Shown: piece by piece, positions 15,906-24,976 of the stretch | Layout: the number at the start of each line of letters is the position of its first letter | Numbering within the stretch: the stretch's first letter is position 1 | NCBI GenBank assembly: GCA_024225035.1 | Contig: JAAEMX010000430.1 | Coordinates: 62,001 to 126,000 of the forward strand | DNA length: 64,000 nt | Direction: 5' to 3' | Origin: Lentisphaerota bacterium | GTDB taxonomy: Bacteria; Verrucomicrobiota; Lentisphaeria; Victivallales; Victivallaceae | Program-made: the position numbers and the translations under genes | Notes under the pieces: model-generated | Databases searched by the model: none | Told to the model about the DNA's origin: nothing | The model's input: the letters and a program-made list of their open reading frames with translations, nothing else

Positions 15906-16319
15906 TTTACCATACCACCCCACGTGCAGGGGTCTGCCGGGTGTCGAACCCGGCTTATCCCTGCCTTTTAAGGGTGATAAAGTTGTTTAAAATTTTGAAG
16001 CTCCACTAGCTGGAACTTTCAGATAAAATTTACCATACCACCCCACGTGCAGGGATCTGCCGGGTGTCGAACCCGGCTTATCCCTGTCTTTTAAGGGGTT
16101 TGAAAATACTCTGAAAGGAAAGCTTCAACTAAAATTTACCATACCACCCCACGTGCAGGGATCTGCCGGGTGTCGAACCCGGCTTATCCCTGTCTTTTAT
16201 GGAGTTGAAAATACATCGGAATTTGTTTAATAAAGCATTTTTCGGTTTAAGGTTTACCATACCACCCCACGTGCAGGGACTTGTTGAGTTTTTATTCAGC
16301 AAGTTCCTGCCATTTTTTT
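15906..16319 (+). repeat. Four-unit tandem array of a structured non-coding repeat
   Basis: Units start at 15906, 16029, 16135 and 16253 (periods 123, 106 and 118 bases). Each begins TTTACCATACCACCCCACGT and then a hairpin. In units 1-3 the hairpin has an outer stem GCAGGG with CCCTGC (C-T change to a G-T wobble in units 2 and 3), a 4 by 4 internal loop, an inner stem GCCGGG/CCCGGC and a 7-base loop, then CTTTTA. Unit 4 keeps the leader and the CAGGG base but has a different 14-base stem and ends in seven T. The spacers are related too (AAGGG...TTGAAAATAC in units 2 and 3). The array directly follows the nucleoside hydrolase gene. It is not a CRISPR: repeats are about 65 bases and palindromic, and the spacers are similar to each other. 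A series of small RNAs or a REP-like element is possible. Confidence 0.75.
16273..16319 (+). terminator. Terminator formed by the last unit of the array
   Basis: CAGGGACTTGTTGA and TCAGCAAGTTCCTG pair around an 8-base loop, with two mismatched or wobble positions, and are followed after CCA by seven T. Confidence 0.8.
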
Positions 16320-16966
16320 GCTCGGAAATTTCATCATAAAGCATACTAAAATCATCCATTGATAATGCCAGAAGTTAGATGATGGAAGATATTAAAATAA
16401 ACAAATTTTAACTTGATCACAAATAAATAATCATAGTTTGAAACCTGTCGGGCACCCCACCCGACAGATTCCTAACCTACCAGGAGAACATTCGTTTTCT
16501 TAAAGTCTTTTACCCCATGGCCTGAAGAAACATTCCATACCACCACACGGCGTACCACCCTGATAACCAGTCACTTTCAGTGACTCACCACCACACGTAA
16601 TGGCTTGTGCACAAGAACATCTCAACTGTCTTTTGCGTTTCGCTCTCTGAAAAACTATTTTAAAGGATTTGTTCGTTTAACTTTTTTATCACTTTTGGTT
16701 CTACTTACATTTTAGATTGTAACAAAAATATCTCTAAAAATCAACACTATCTAAAAAATATTTGTGATTTTTTTGGTATTTTTCAAACTCTTTTGTAGCA
16801 CATTAAAACTTAAATAATTACTAAACAGCAAATTAACCAAATGTATTTTTTTAGCAAAAAAACAGCTAATTACATAAAAAATTGTCGACATTTAGATTAT
16901 TACCATATTAAGCTGGCATATTTACAGTATTGATTTATTGTAAAAAAGAATTTCAAAGAGGCCTTT
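16320..16966. other. Non-coding region with C-rich hairpins and palindromes
   Basis: No coding frame is supported. Three strong structures are seen: an 8-bp perfect hairpin at 16445-16467 (CTGTCGGG, loop CACCCCA); a 7-bp hairpin with 3-base loop at 16569-16585 (AGTCACT/AGTGACT); and a 12-base perfect palindrome CTTGTGCACAAG at 16604-16615. The text CCATACCACCACACGG at 16535-16550 and ACCACCACACGTAA near 16588 echo the array leader CCATACCACCCCACGTG, so degenerate relatives of the array continue here. The remaining 300 bases before the MFS gene are A+T rich. Confidence 0.55.
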
Positions 16967-18202
16967 ATGAGTTGCATATCACAAAGAATGCCGGGTTATA
17001 AAAGAACCCTTAAGATATATCCCTGGTTCGCTATGCTGCTGAACTGCCTGTTCTGGATGCCGATATTCTTTTTATATCTGTCCGGAAAATGTGGTATTGG
17101 TGGAGCATTGCAGCTTGAAGCAATTTATTACGGCGGCATTGCTATACTTGAAGTTCCATCCGGTTTTTTCTCTGACCGTATCGGGCGCAGAATCACCCTG
17201 ATATTAGCGAGTATCTTTTTAGGCACAGCCTACCTTTTGTTTGCGGCTGGCAACAGTTTTGCTGTATTTGCGGTCGCAGAACTTCTGCTGGCTGGAGGAT
17301 TTGCCTTTGCTTCAGGCACTGACACCTCACTTTTGTATGAAACTTTAACTATAACTGGCCATCAGGATGATTACTTGCAAAAAGAAGCTTTTGTAACCAG
17401 AATGTCATTTGCAGGTGGCGCCTTCGCTGCTGCTGCCGGAGGAGCTCTGGCACTAATCAGTTTCCCTGTTGCCTATTATGCGTCTTTCTTAGCGGCTACA
17501 TGCATGCTTATTTTAGCCATAATAATGACTGAACCTGTTAACTGCGATGATCCGCCTCCCCAAATAGCTTTCCACAAGCAGGTATTTAAGTTGTGTGGGA
17601 AATCCATATCACCGGCTTTACGTTTTACCTTTCTCTTCAGTATCTCGATGACAATACTGCTGCACATTCCTTACGAGTTTTATCAGACTTATCTGGATAA
17701 TTTGCACATAAGACTTGAAGGAAGAAGCTTATCACCATTAATATGCGGCTTTCACATGGCCGCAACGATGGCTGTGGGCGCTTACGCTGTAAAATTCATA
17801 CCAACACTCATCAAAAAATTCTCTTGCCGTACGGTCCTTTTAATACTGTTTATAGGGGAATTGGTTTTAATCTACCTAATGGCACTGGTAATTCATCCGG
17901 TAATCGCAATACTGCTGATCACTCGCTCACTTCCCCGCAGCATTACCTGGCCGATAGTCAGAGCATTACAAGCACCGGAACTGAAAAATTATGAACGCGC
18001 AACATTCCTGTCTCTGCAAAGCCTGACCGGAAGACTGGGGTACAGTGCGGTCTTGGTGATTATCTCCAGCTTTGCTACTGATATGCGGGCTGATATCAGA
18101 AATCCACTACTTGTTGCAGCCTGCATTGGAACAATATTGCTGATTATACTTTTATTAACAAAACTGCCATTCAAAAAAATAAACCTGCCAGATGCTAACT
18201 AG
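16967..18202 (+). CDS. Major facilitator superfamily transporter
   Basis: A 411-residue membrane protein with about twelve hydrophobic segments. The MFS loop 2-3 signature appears as GFFSDRIGRRITL at about residues 66-78, and a central cytoplasmic loop at 190-215 separates two six-helix halves. The substrate is not apparent; the overall look is that of drug/proton or small-metabolite exporters. AAAGAGG precedes the ATG. The gene stands in front of two sodium:solute symporter genes, but the 83-base gap and lack of overlap leave it open whether they are co-transcribed. Confidence 0.88.
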   Translation: MSCISQRMPGYKRTLKIYPWFAMLLNCLFWMPIFFLYLSGKCGIGGALQLEAIYYGGIAILEVPSGFFSDRIGRRITLILASIFLGTAYLLFAAGNSFAVFAVAELLLAGGFAFASGTDTSLLYETLTITGHQDDYLQKEAFVTRMSFAGGAFAAAAGGALALISFPVAYYASFLAATCMLILAIIMTEPVNCDDPPPQIAFHKQVFKLCGKSISPALRFTFLFSISMTILLHIPYEFYQTYLDNLHIRLEGRSLSPLICGFHMAATMAVGAYAVKFIPTLIKKFSCRTVLLILFIGELVLIYLMALVIHPVIAILLITRSLPRSITWPIVRALQAPELKNYERATFLSLQSLTGRLGYSAVLVIISSFATDMRADIRNPLLVAACIGTILLIILLLTKLPFKKINLPDAN

Positions 18203-18285
18203 CCATTAAATAATACCGTAAAACTTGAAAATTTCTTAATTCTCATTAGTTTGTTACATTGCAAAACTCATTTTGAGGGAAAATT

Positions 18286-19773
18286 ATGGAGAAGTTGAAG
18301 CTGTTCTCTTTAGGCGGCTTGGTCGTTTACTTTGCGATTTTGCTTATTGTTGTCATTAAAACCCGTAAAAACAAAAATATCGAAGATTATTTTTTTGCCG
18401 GACGTTCTTTACCGTTCTGGGCACTTTCAATAACTTTCATTGCCTCATGGTGGGGTGCTGGATCAGCTATTTCTACCGCGAATTTAGCCTATGAAGATGG
18501 CTTAGGCGCATTCTGGTATTACGGTGTGCCGGTTTTGATCTCAACCGCCCTGCTCTTTGCTTTTTCGAAAGCCATCCGCCGAATTGGCTGTTATACTCAA
18601 GGAATAATGCTGGAACAGCGCTACAACAAAACTTCAGCACTGCTTCTTTCATTTATGATATTCTACTTTATGACCGTAACCGCAGCCTCTCAAATGGTTG
18701 TTGTCGGCAATTTTTTTGAAATGTACTTGGGTTTGAATTATACCTGGGCCGTTCTGCTCGGGACTGGTATTGTTTTTATTTATTCGCTTTTTGGCGGTTT
18801 TCGTGGTGTAGTCATCACCGATATAGTCCAGTTTATATTTCTATTGATTGCCGTTCTCTGTATATTTGGTGTAGCACTCTATACAGCTGGAGGGTTTTCA
18901 GGGATTACTGAGGCTGCAGTTAGAGCGGGAAAGCCGGAATTCACATCTTTCTTTAGTAAATTTTCTAATTATCTGGTATACGTAATAACTTTTGGAGCAG
19001 CCTGGATGATTCAAGCCAATGTCTGGCAGCGTATATCAGCTGCCCGCACTGAAAATGACGCCAGAAAAATGACGTTTTTGAGCCTTGGCGCTTATCTGCC
19101 TCTTTACCTGATGGTAGTAATTACAGGAATGGCAGGACTGGCTATTTACACAAAATTACCAGCCGGAGGTATTGTTCCGGCAATTATTCGTGACCATATG
19201 CACCCTGCGCTTGGAGCTTTAATGTTTGTAGGAATCTGCTCCGCTATAATGTCAACGATGGATTCGCTCATCAATACCGGGGCACTTACTTTAAGCGTGG
19301 ATTTTTACCAAAACCAGATTAATCCTGACGCTAACAAAAAACAGCTTATTTTCGCCAGTCAGGCAGCTACAACAATTGTAACAGTCATAGCAATTCTGGT
19401 AGCCCTGAAAGTAAGGTCTTTTTTAAAGGTATCATGGCTGGCTGCAGACATAATCACTACCGGCGCATTTATCCCTTTGATTGCTGGATTTTTCTGGCGG
19501 CGCGGCACGGGAACAGGTGCTGTAGCATCAATGCTGACCGGAATAGTTTACTGCTCCTATAATTTAATTCACACTTTGGGCATAAATGTCCCTGTTATTT
19601 CAAAACCGGGCTCAACCGGAGCTGTAATTACAGGCATTATACTTTCTCTTTTAGCTTATATTGGCGGAAGTTTGCTCAGTGAACCAGACTATGAGAAAGC
19701 TGATGGTTTCATTGCCAGAGCGGGCTTTATAAAGGCTCCTGGAATCGAAGGTGCAGTCACAGAAAACCGCTAA
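18286..19773 (+). CDS. Sodium:solute symporter (SSS family), intact copy
   Basis: A 495-residue symporter with 12-13 membrane segments. SSS features: EDYFFAGRSLPFWALSITFI near the start, SWWGAGSAIST, FGGFRGVVITDIVQF (the conserved GG...TD-Q segment in helix 5-6), and AIMSTMDSLINTGAL with the Na+-site serines. GAGGGA precedes the ATG. A close paralogue, frameshifted, follows 110 bases later, and then the GntR regulator and malonate decarboxylase operon, which lacks its own MdcF or MadLM-type carrier. A role in malonate or other carboxylate uptake is therefore plausible but rests only on position. Confidence 0.92.
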   Translation: MEKLKLFSLGGLVVYFAILLIVVIKTRKNKNIEDYFFAGRSLPFWALSITFIASWWGAGSAISTANLAYEDGLGAFWYYGVPVLISTALLFAFSKAIRRIGCYTQGIMLEQRYNKTSALLLSFMIFYFMTVTAASQMVVVGNFFEMYLGLNYTWAVLLGTGIVFIYSLFGGFRGVVITDIVQFIFLLIAVLCIFGVALYTAGGFSGITEAAVRAGKPEFTSFFSKFSNYLVYVITFGAAWMIQANVWQRISAARTENDARKMTFLSLGAYLPLYLMVVITGMAGLAIYTKLPAGGIVPAIIRDHMHPALGALMFVGICSAIMSTMDSLINTGALTLSVDFYQNQINPDANKKQLIFASQAATTIVTVIAILVALKVRSFLKVSWLAADIITTGAFIPLIAGFFWRRGTGTGAVASMLTGIVYCSYNLIHTLGINVPVISKPGSTGAVITGIILSLLAYIGGSLLSEPDYEKADGFIARAGFIKAPGIEGAVTENR

Positions 19774-19883
19774 TCATCTAATAAAACCCATCCCTCTCAA
19801 ACACTTATCAATGACTTTCTTGACAAGGATAGTTCACTACAGTAGGTTACTAACAAATAGCCTATAATTCTGGAGAGGGAGTA

Positions 19884-21372
19884 ATGGAGAAATTAAAGCT
19901 GTTTTCAATAGCTGGACTCATTGTATACTTTGCAATATTACTGATTGTAGTTTTCAGGACTCGAAAAAATAAAGATATCGAGGACTATTTCTTTGCCGGG
20001 CGTTCACTGCCATTCTGGGCTTTATCAATAACTTTTATCGCGTCATGGTGGGGTGCTGGAGCTGCTATATCTACAGCTGACCTGGCGTATCAAGATGGAT
20101 TAAGCGCTTTTTGGTATTACGGAGTTCCCGCTCTTGTATCAACAGCTCTTTTAATGGTCTTTTCGAAGGCTATCCGCAGAGTCGGCTGCTATACTCAGGG
20201 CATGATGATTGAGCAACGCTACAACCGCTCTGCCGCACTGCTGCTTTCTATAATGATTTTCTGGTTTATGACTATAACCGCAGCTACTCAAATAGTTGGA
20301 GTTGGTCAATTTCTCAGTATGTATCTTGGTGTCAATTACAATTTAGCGGTAGTTGGCGGCACCTCCATTGTTCTTATTTATTCATTATTTGGCGGATTCC
20401 GAGGTGTAGTTATTACCGACATTGTTCAATTCATTTTTCTGCTGGCATCTGCTTTGATTGTCTTTGGTGTTGCTCTATACACTGCTGGTGGGTTCAGCGC
20501 AATCACCGAAGCAGCAATACAAGCGAAAAGACCAAAATTTACCTCATTTTTCTACCGTTGTTCTGACTATATGGTTTATGTAATTACCTTTAGTGCAGCG
20601 TGGATGATACAAGCAGGTATCTGGCAGCGCATTTCAGCCGCACGCACAGAAAACGATGCAAAAAGAATGACTATGCTAAGCCTTGGAGCCTACCTTCCTC
20701 TTAACTTGATCGTAGTTGTAACTGGGATGGCAGGACTTGGCCATCTATAAAAAACTTCCGGACCACGGTATTGTCCCGGCACTTGTACATGATCATATGG
20801 CGCCAGCTCTGGGAGCTTTCATTTTCATAGGCATCTGCTCTGCCATCATGTCCAGCATGGATTCTTTAATCAATACCGGGGCCTTGACCATGAGCGTAGA
20901 TATTTACAAAGGTTTTCTCAAGCCGAAAGCCGGCAAAAAAGAATTAATGCTGGTTAGTCAATTGTCAACTGCGCTGGTAACCGTCCTGGCAACGTTAATC
21001 GCTATAAAAAATCAATCGTTTTTAGAAGTTTCATGGCTTGCGGCAGATTTAATTACAACCGGAGCTTTCGTTCCGCTGATTGCTGGATTCTTCTGGCGAC
21101 GCGGAACAGGAGCAGGATCTGTTGCTTCAATGATAACAGGAATCGTATTCTGCACTTATAATCTTCTACTGACAACTGGGATAAACTTACCGGTTATCGT
21201 TGAACCATGTTCTACCAAAGCCGCAATAACCGGTATAGCATTTTCATCTATAGCGTATTTTGGCGTCAGCTGGCTTACAGTCCCTGATTATGCCAAAGCC
21301 GATACATTCATTTCCAGAGCCGGCTTCATCCGAACAACTGAAGTTGAAGCACCTCTTGTGGAAAATAACTGA
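19884..21372 (+). pseudogene. Second sodium:solute symporter, split by a one-base frameshift
   Basis: This gene parallels its neighbour at 18286 along its whole length. The first frame reads to TGMAGLGHL and stops at 20750; the second frame picks up AIYKKLPDHGIVPALVHDHM and runs to 21372. The intact copy has GMAGLAIYTKLPAGGIVPAI, so one extra base in CTTGG (intact copy CTGG) at 20737-20738 explains the shift. Removing it gives a protein of about 495 residues with all SSS motifs, including GFRGVVITDIVQF and AIMSSMDSLINTGAL, and few other signs of decay. Either a very recent mutation or a sequencing error. Confidence 0.85.
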
Positions 21373-21445
21373 CGATTCATAAAAACATACAAATTTTCAT
21401 AATTATACACTTTATACTATTGACTTTTAATAGATTATCAATAAT

Positions 21446-21460
21446 TGTATACAGTATACA
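21446..21460. promoter_or_regulatory. Perfect palindromic operator upstream of the GntR gene
   Basis: TGTATAC-A-GTATACA, a 15-base palindrome centred at 21453, lies 29 bases before the GntR start and just before TATAAT at 21463-21468. FCD-type GntR regulators bind short palindromes of this kind, so it is the likely site of autoregulation and control of the malonate operon. Confidence 0.6.
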
Positions 21461-21488
21461 CATATAATAAATATCACGGCGGTGCATT

Positions 21489-22121
21489 ATGAAACTTAAG
21501 CGCTATTCTCTCGCGGAACAAGCTTATCAGGAAATGCTGAAACAAATAATTTCCGGAAAATGGCAAGCTGGTGACAAAATAACCGAAGAAAGTCTGTGCG
21601 GACGTTTTAAAATCAGCCGCACTCCAGCACGTGAAGCGTTAATGAGCTTGACTCGCGACGGTCTGGTCGAAAGGCAGCCAAGATATGGCTGGCGTATTTG
21701 TTCTCCATCGATTCAGCAAGTAAGCGAATTATTTGAATGCCGACGTCAAATCGAATGCCTGGCTCTGAAAACTTCCATTGATAAGATTCCACTTGAAAAG
21801 CTGGAGCGACTTAAAGACGCCCTGCTCTCAGATGCCGAGGATCCTAAACGGGTTTCAATGCAGGTCGATGAAGATATTCACCAGATGATAGGTGACTTTT
21901 GTGGGAACAGTTACCTGAGCAGAATACTTGAAAGACTACGAAAACAGTCACTACCATATCGTTTCTTTAGAACCGATAAAAATATTCTGGATAAAATCCA
22001 GCAGGAGCGCCTGGCCTTACTGCAGGCCCTCCTGAATAGAGATTTGGATAAAGCCTTGTCGCTTCTGTCAGAACATATTGCTCAAGGCTGTAGAATACTC
22101 GAAAACAGGGAAACATTATGA
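21489..22121 (+). CDS. GntR-family (FCD type) transcriptional regulator of the malonate operon
   Basis: A 210-residue regulator. Residues about 8-72 form a winged helix-turn-helix (EQAYQEMLKQIISGKWQAGD, FKISRTPAREALMSLTRDGL). The rest is an alpha-helical FCD ligand domain with the D-x-x-x-H and later H ligands expected for metal/carboxylate binding (DEDIHQMIGDF, LSEHIAQG). It overlaps mdcA by four bases (ATGA), so it is the first gene of the malonate decarboxylase operon. In other bacteria mdc operons are controlled by LysR or GntR proteins that respond to malonate; the same is inferred here. A perfect palindrome lies just upstream of it. Confidence 0.92.
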   Translation: MKLKRYSLAEQAYQEMLKQIISGKWQAGDKITEESLCGRFKISRTPAREALMSLTRDGLVERQPRYGWRICSPSIQQVSELFECRRQIECLALKTSIDKIPLEKLERLKDALLSDAEDPKRVSMQVDEDIHQMIGDFCGNSYLSRILERLRKQSLPYRFFRTDKNILDKIQQERLALLQALLNRDLDKALSLLSEHIAQGCRILENRETL

Positions 22122-23755
22122 CCAAAAACAGGAAAGCACTTAAACAGCAAAAGTTAAGTGCCGCAAAACAACTTACGTCAGGCCTGAAAACAGTTTCTGC
22201 CGATATGATCGGGGAACTTTTGGGAAAAGTCATTGCCTCAGGCAATAAGGTTTGCATAGAGGGAGACAATCAAAAGCAGGCAGATTTTCTATCACAAGCA
22301 TTACTTGAACTTGCCCCCGATGAAATAAACAATCTGCACATGCTTATTTCAACGATCGGGCTGCCTGAACAACTCGATATATTTGACATGGGGCTAGCCA
22401 GCAAAATTGACTTGGCTTATGCTGGACCGCAAGGCTTCCGCATGGCCAGAATGCTTCGTGAAAAACAAATCGAAGTTGGCAATATTCACACTTACAATGA
22501 GCTCTATGCAAGGTATTTCATGGACTTGCGTCCGGATGTCTGTCTGCTCTGCGGAGTTGAGGCCGACTCTGATGGCAATATTTATATGAACGGAAGTGCC
22601 GAGGACTCCTCAGCAATTGTTGAAGCAACGGCCTTTCAGCAGGGAATAGTGGTAGTACAGGTCAATCGCATTGTAGACAAGGTCAGGCGTGTTGATATTC
22701 CGGCTGACTGGGTAGACTTTGTCGTTGAATCACCAAGACACAAGTTTCATCTTGAACCTTTGTTCACACGTGATCCGGCACAAATAACAGAATCAATGGT
22801 TTTAATGGGCATGATGACCATGAAGGGAATATATGCCAAATACTTACCGCGCACGCTTAATCATGGTGTCGGCTTTAATACTGCAGCAATAGAATTAATG
22901 CTGCCCACATATGGTGAAGAACTGGGATTGAAAGGGAAAGCCCTTACCAACTGGGTTCTGAATCCGCATCCGACAATGATTCCTGCAATAGAAGAAGGCT
23001 GGGTTGAAAGCATCATTCCGCCGGGGAGCGAACTCGGTATGGAAAAATACGTTGAAGCCAATCCTGATATTTTTCCGATAGGAGCTGATGGTTCTTTGCG
23101 CAGCAGTCGTTTGTTTGCTCAGTTGGCAGGACACTACAGTGCGGATATCTTTGTTGGCGCCTCGCTTCAGATCGATGCATTGGGCAACAGCTCAACGGTT
23201 ACTTCTGAGCGCATGACAGGTTACGGAGGCGCACCAAACTTTGGCTGCGACGCTGGAGGCAGACGTCACACCAGTGACGCATGGCTGCAGGCCGGGCAGG
23301 AATACACTGGCGGGGGCTTACCGCGCGGCAGAAAACTGGTTGTACAAATCGTTGAAACATTCCAGCAGGGTATGAAGGAAACTTTTGTGGAAAACCTGGA
23401 TGCGCTGCAACTGGCTGCTGATGCGACTTTCCCCCTCCCCCCGATCATGATTTATGGTGAAGATGTCTCACACATTGTCACCGAAGAAGGCATAGCTAAT
23501 CTGCTGCTTTGCCGCACGCTTGAAGAAAGAGAACAGGCAATACGCGGAGTTGCCGGATATACTAAAGTAGGAATGAAACGTGACAAAAAAGTCGTTGCCG
23601 ACTTACGCAGCAGGGGCATAATTCAAAGGCCTGAAGACCTTGGAATAAGTAAGCTGCGGGCAACAAGGGACATGCTTAGCGCACGTAATATTAAGGATCT
23701 GGTAAGATGGTCAGACGGACTTTACAATCCACCGTCACGTTTTCGCAATTGGTAA
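22118..23755 (+). CDS. mdcA: Malonate decarboxylase alpha subunit (acetyl-S-ACP:malonate ACP transferase)
   Basis: MdcA transfers the acyl carrier protein from acetyl to malonate, giving malonyl-S-ACP and acetate, the first step of the biotin-independent malonate decarboxylase cycle. The 545-residue length matches the family, and distinctive segments are present: DNQKQADFLSQAL, GPQGFRMARMLREKQI, NGSAEDSSAIVEATAFQQGI, ERMTGYGGAPNFGCDAGGRR, and the ending SDGLYNPPSRFRNW. The whole operon mdcACDEGBH follows, tightly packed, with overlaps at most junctions. Cytoplasmic. Confidence 0.97.
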   Translation: MTKNRKALKQQKLSAAKQLTSGLKTVSADMIGELLGKVIASGNKVCIEGDNQKQADFLSQALLELAPDEINNLHMLISTIGLPEQLDIFDMGLASKIDLAYAGPQGFRMARMLREKQIEVGNIHTYNELYARYFMDLRPDVCLLCGVEADSDGNIYMNGSAEDSSAIVEATAFQQGIVVVQVNRIVDKVRRVDIPADWVDFVVESPRHKFHLEPLFTRDPAQITESMVLMGMMTMKGIYAKYLPRTLNHGVGFNTAAIELMLPTYGEELGLKGKALTNWVLNPHPTMIPAIEEGWVESIIPPGSELGMEKYVEANPDIFPIGADGSLRSSRLFAQLAGHYSADIFVGASLQIDALGNSSTVTSERMTGYGGAPNFGCDAGGRRHTSDAWLQAGQEYTGGGLPRGRKLVVQIVETFQQGMKETFVENLDALQLAADATFPLPPIMIYGEDVSHIVTEEGIANLLLCRTLEEREQAIRGVAGYTKVGMKRDKKVVADLRSRGIIQRPEDLGISKLRATRDMLSARNIKDLVRWSDGLYNPPSRFRNW

Positions 23756-23768
23756 GCAGGAGATCGAA

Positions 23769-24086
23769 ATGGAACACCTCGAATATAAATTTGACGGAGG
23801 TAATACCCAAACCGACATGCTGAAAAGCACTGTACAGGGCGTTGTATCTTCCGGCAACCTTGAAGTACTTATTGAACGTAAAAAACTTAACGGCAAGTGC
23901 CGTTTCATCATAGACACTGCAGCAGAAGGATTCGCAAAGACCTGGCAAGCTGTATTGTCTAGATTTATGGAAAACCACCAGCCTGCTGATTTGCAGTTTT
24001 CGATCAATGATTACGCAGCCAGCCCGGATATAGTCAGTCTGCGACTTGATCAGGCATATGAAGCTCTTTCAGGAGGCAAAAAATGA
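23769..24086 (+). CDS. mdcC: Malonate decarboxylase acyl carrier protein (delta subunit)
   Basis: A 105-residue carrier protein that bears the 2'-(5''-phosphoribosyl)-3'-dephospho-CoA group to which acetyl and malonyl residues are attached. The attachment segment GVVSSGNLEVL is present near residue 28, where the second serine corresponds to the modified one in Klebsiella MdcC. An AGGAG site precedes the ATG by a few bases, and the stop overlaps the start of mdcD by four bases. It depends on MdcB and MdcG, both encoded in this operon, for making and attaching the cofactor. Confidence 0.95.
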   Translation: MEHLEYKFDGGNTQTDMLKSTVQGVVSSGNLEVLIERKKLNGKCRFIIDTAAEGFAKTWQAVLSRFMENHQPADLQFSINDYAASPDIVSLRLDQAYEALSGGKK

Positions 24087-24976
24087 AATTCAAAATATCG
24101 CAAAGCTATCTGGAAGCAACAGCCAGGCAAAGAATTGGATTTATTGTAGACAAAGGCTCTTTCAAAGAAATTGCCCCGCCAAGCGAAAAACCCGCCAGCC
24201 CGCATCTTGACATGTTTAACATACCCAAATCCTTTGGAGATGGAGTCATAATTGGTGAAGCTGAAATCAATGGCAGGCCTGTCAGTATTCTGGCTCAGGA
24301 AGGCAAATTTATGGGCGGAGCTTTTGGTGAAGTACACAGCGCTAGAATCACCGGATTGCTCAGGCGTTCTTTAAATACCAAACCTGATGCGGTCGTGTGT
24401 TTATGGGATTCAGGCGGTGTACGACTGCAGGAAGCCAACGCCGGAGAAATTGGAGTTACCGAAATAATGGGCGCAATATTTGACCTCAAAGCAACTGGCA
24501 TTCCGGTTATCGCTGCTGTCGGCGGTAGTTGCGGTTGTTTTGGCGGTGCCGGAATTATTACCGGATGCTGTGATTATGTAATAGCTTCAGAAGAAGCCAG
24601 AATCGGAATTTCCGGACCGGAAGTTATTGAAACAACCATGGGCGTTGATGCTTTTGATTCACGGGACCGGGCGTTAGTCTGGCGAACAACTGGAGGTAAA
24701 AACCGTTACCTTTTCGGTTTTGTAAAAGAACTTGTTGAGAATTGTCCTGAGGAATTCCGAAGCGCCATATGTTCAGCAATGGCTAAGTCTTTCAAGTACT
24801 CATTGAAAAACCTTGAAGCAATGCAGGAACATCTGCAGGAACGCGCTGATAAATTTGGATCAATGGATAACACCTTTGATATTTGGAAGGAAATGGGCTT
24901 CAACTCTCCGGAAGCCATACCGGAAATGACCGTAGCTGAACTGAAAAGCACAGTGCAGGCAGGAGGTGAAAAATGA
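24083..24976 (+). CDS. mdcD: Malonate decarboxylase beta subunit
   Basis: MdcD and MdcE together form the carboxy-lyase that decarboxylates malonyl-S-ACP to acetyl-S-ACP. The 297-residue protein has the crotonase/carboxyltransferase fold with an oxyanion-type glycine stretch AVGGSCGCFGGAGIITGCCD near residues 148-167 and VRLQEANAGEIGVTEIMGAI before it. It overlaps mdcC upstream and mdcE downstream by four bases each, as expected for subunits made in equal amounts. Some bacteria have a fused mdcDE; here they are separate. Confidence 0.95.
   Translation: MKFKISQSYLEATARQRIGFIVDKGSFKEIAPPSEKPASPHLDMFNIPKSFGDGVIIGEAEINGRPVSILAQEGKFMGGAFGEVHSARITGLLRRSLNTKPDAVVCLWDSGGVRLQEANAGEIGVTEIMGAIFDLKATGIPVIAAVGGSCGCFGGAGIITGCCDYVIASEEARIGISGPEVIETTMGVDAFDSRDRALVWRTTGGKNRYLFGFVKELVENCPEEFRSAICSAMAKSFKYSLKNLEAMQEHLQERADKFGSMDNTFDIWKEMGFNSPEAIPEMTVAELKSTVQAGGEK

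Noticed and set aside
15906-16319. CRISPR array
   Set aside because: Repeats are about 65 bases with strong internal stems, the spacers are related to one another, and no cas genes are near.
15906-16319. Integron attC sites
   Set aside because: The GTTRRRY/RYYYAAC core sites and cassette genes between units are absent, and there is no integrase gene.
16129-16359. 76-codon minus-strand reading frame
   Set aside because: It runs through two units of the structured repeat, has no ribosome site and encodes repeat-derived text.
19820-19870. TTGACA and TATAAT before the second symporter as a promoter
   Set aside because: The boxes are about 35 bases apart, far more than the usual 16-18.
20737-21372. 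Separate 211-residue gene
   Set aside because: It is the second half of a sodium:solute symporter, continuing the frame that stops at 20750; the TTG start is an artefact of the frameshift.
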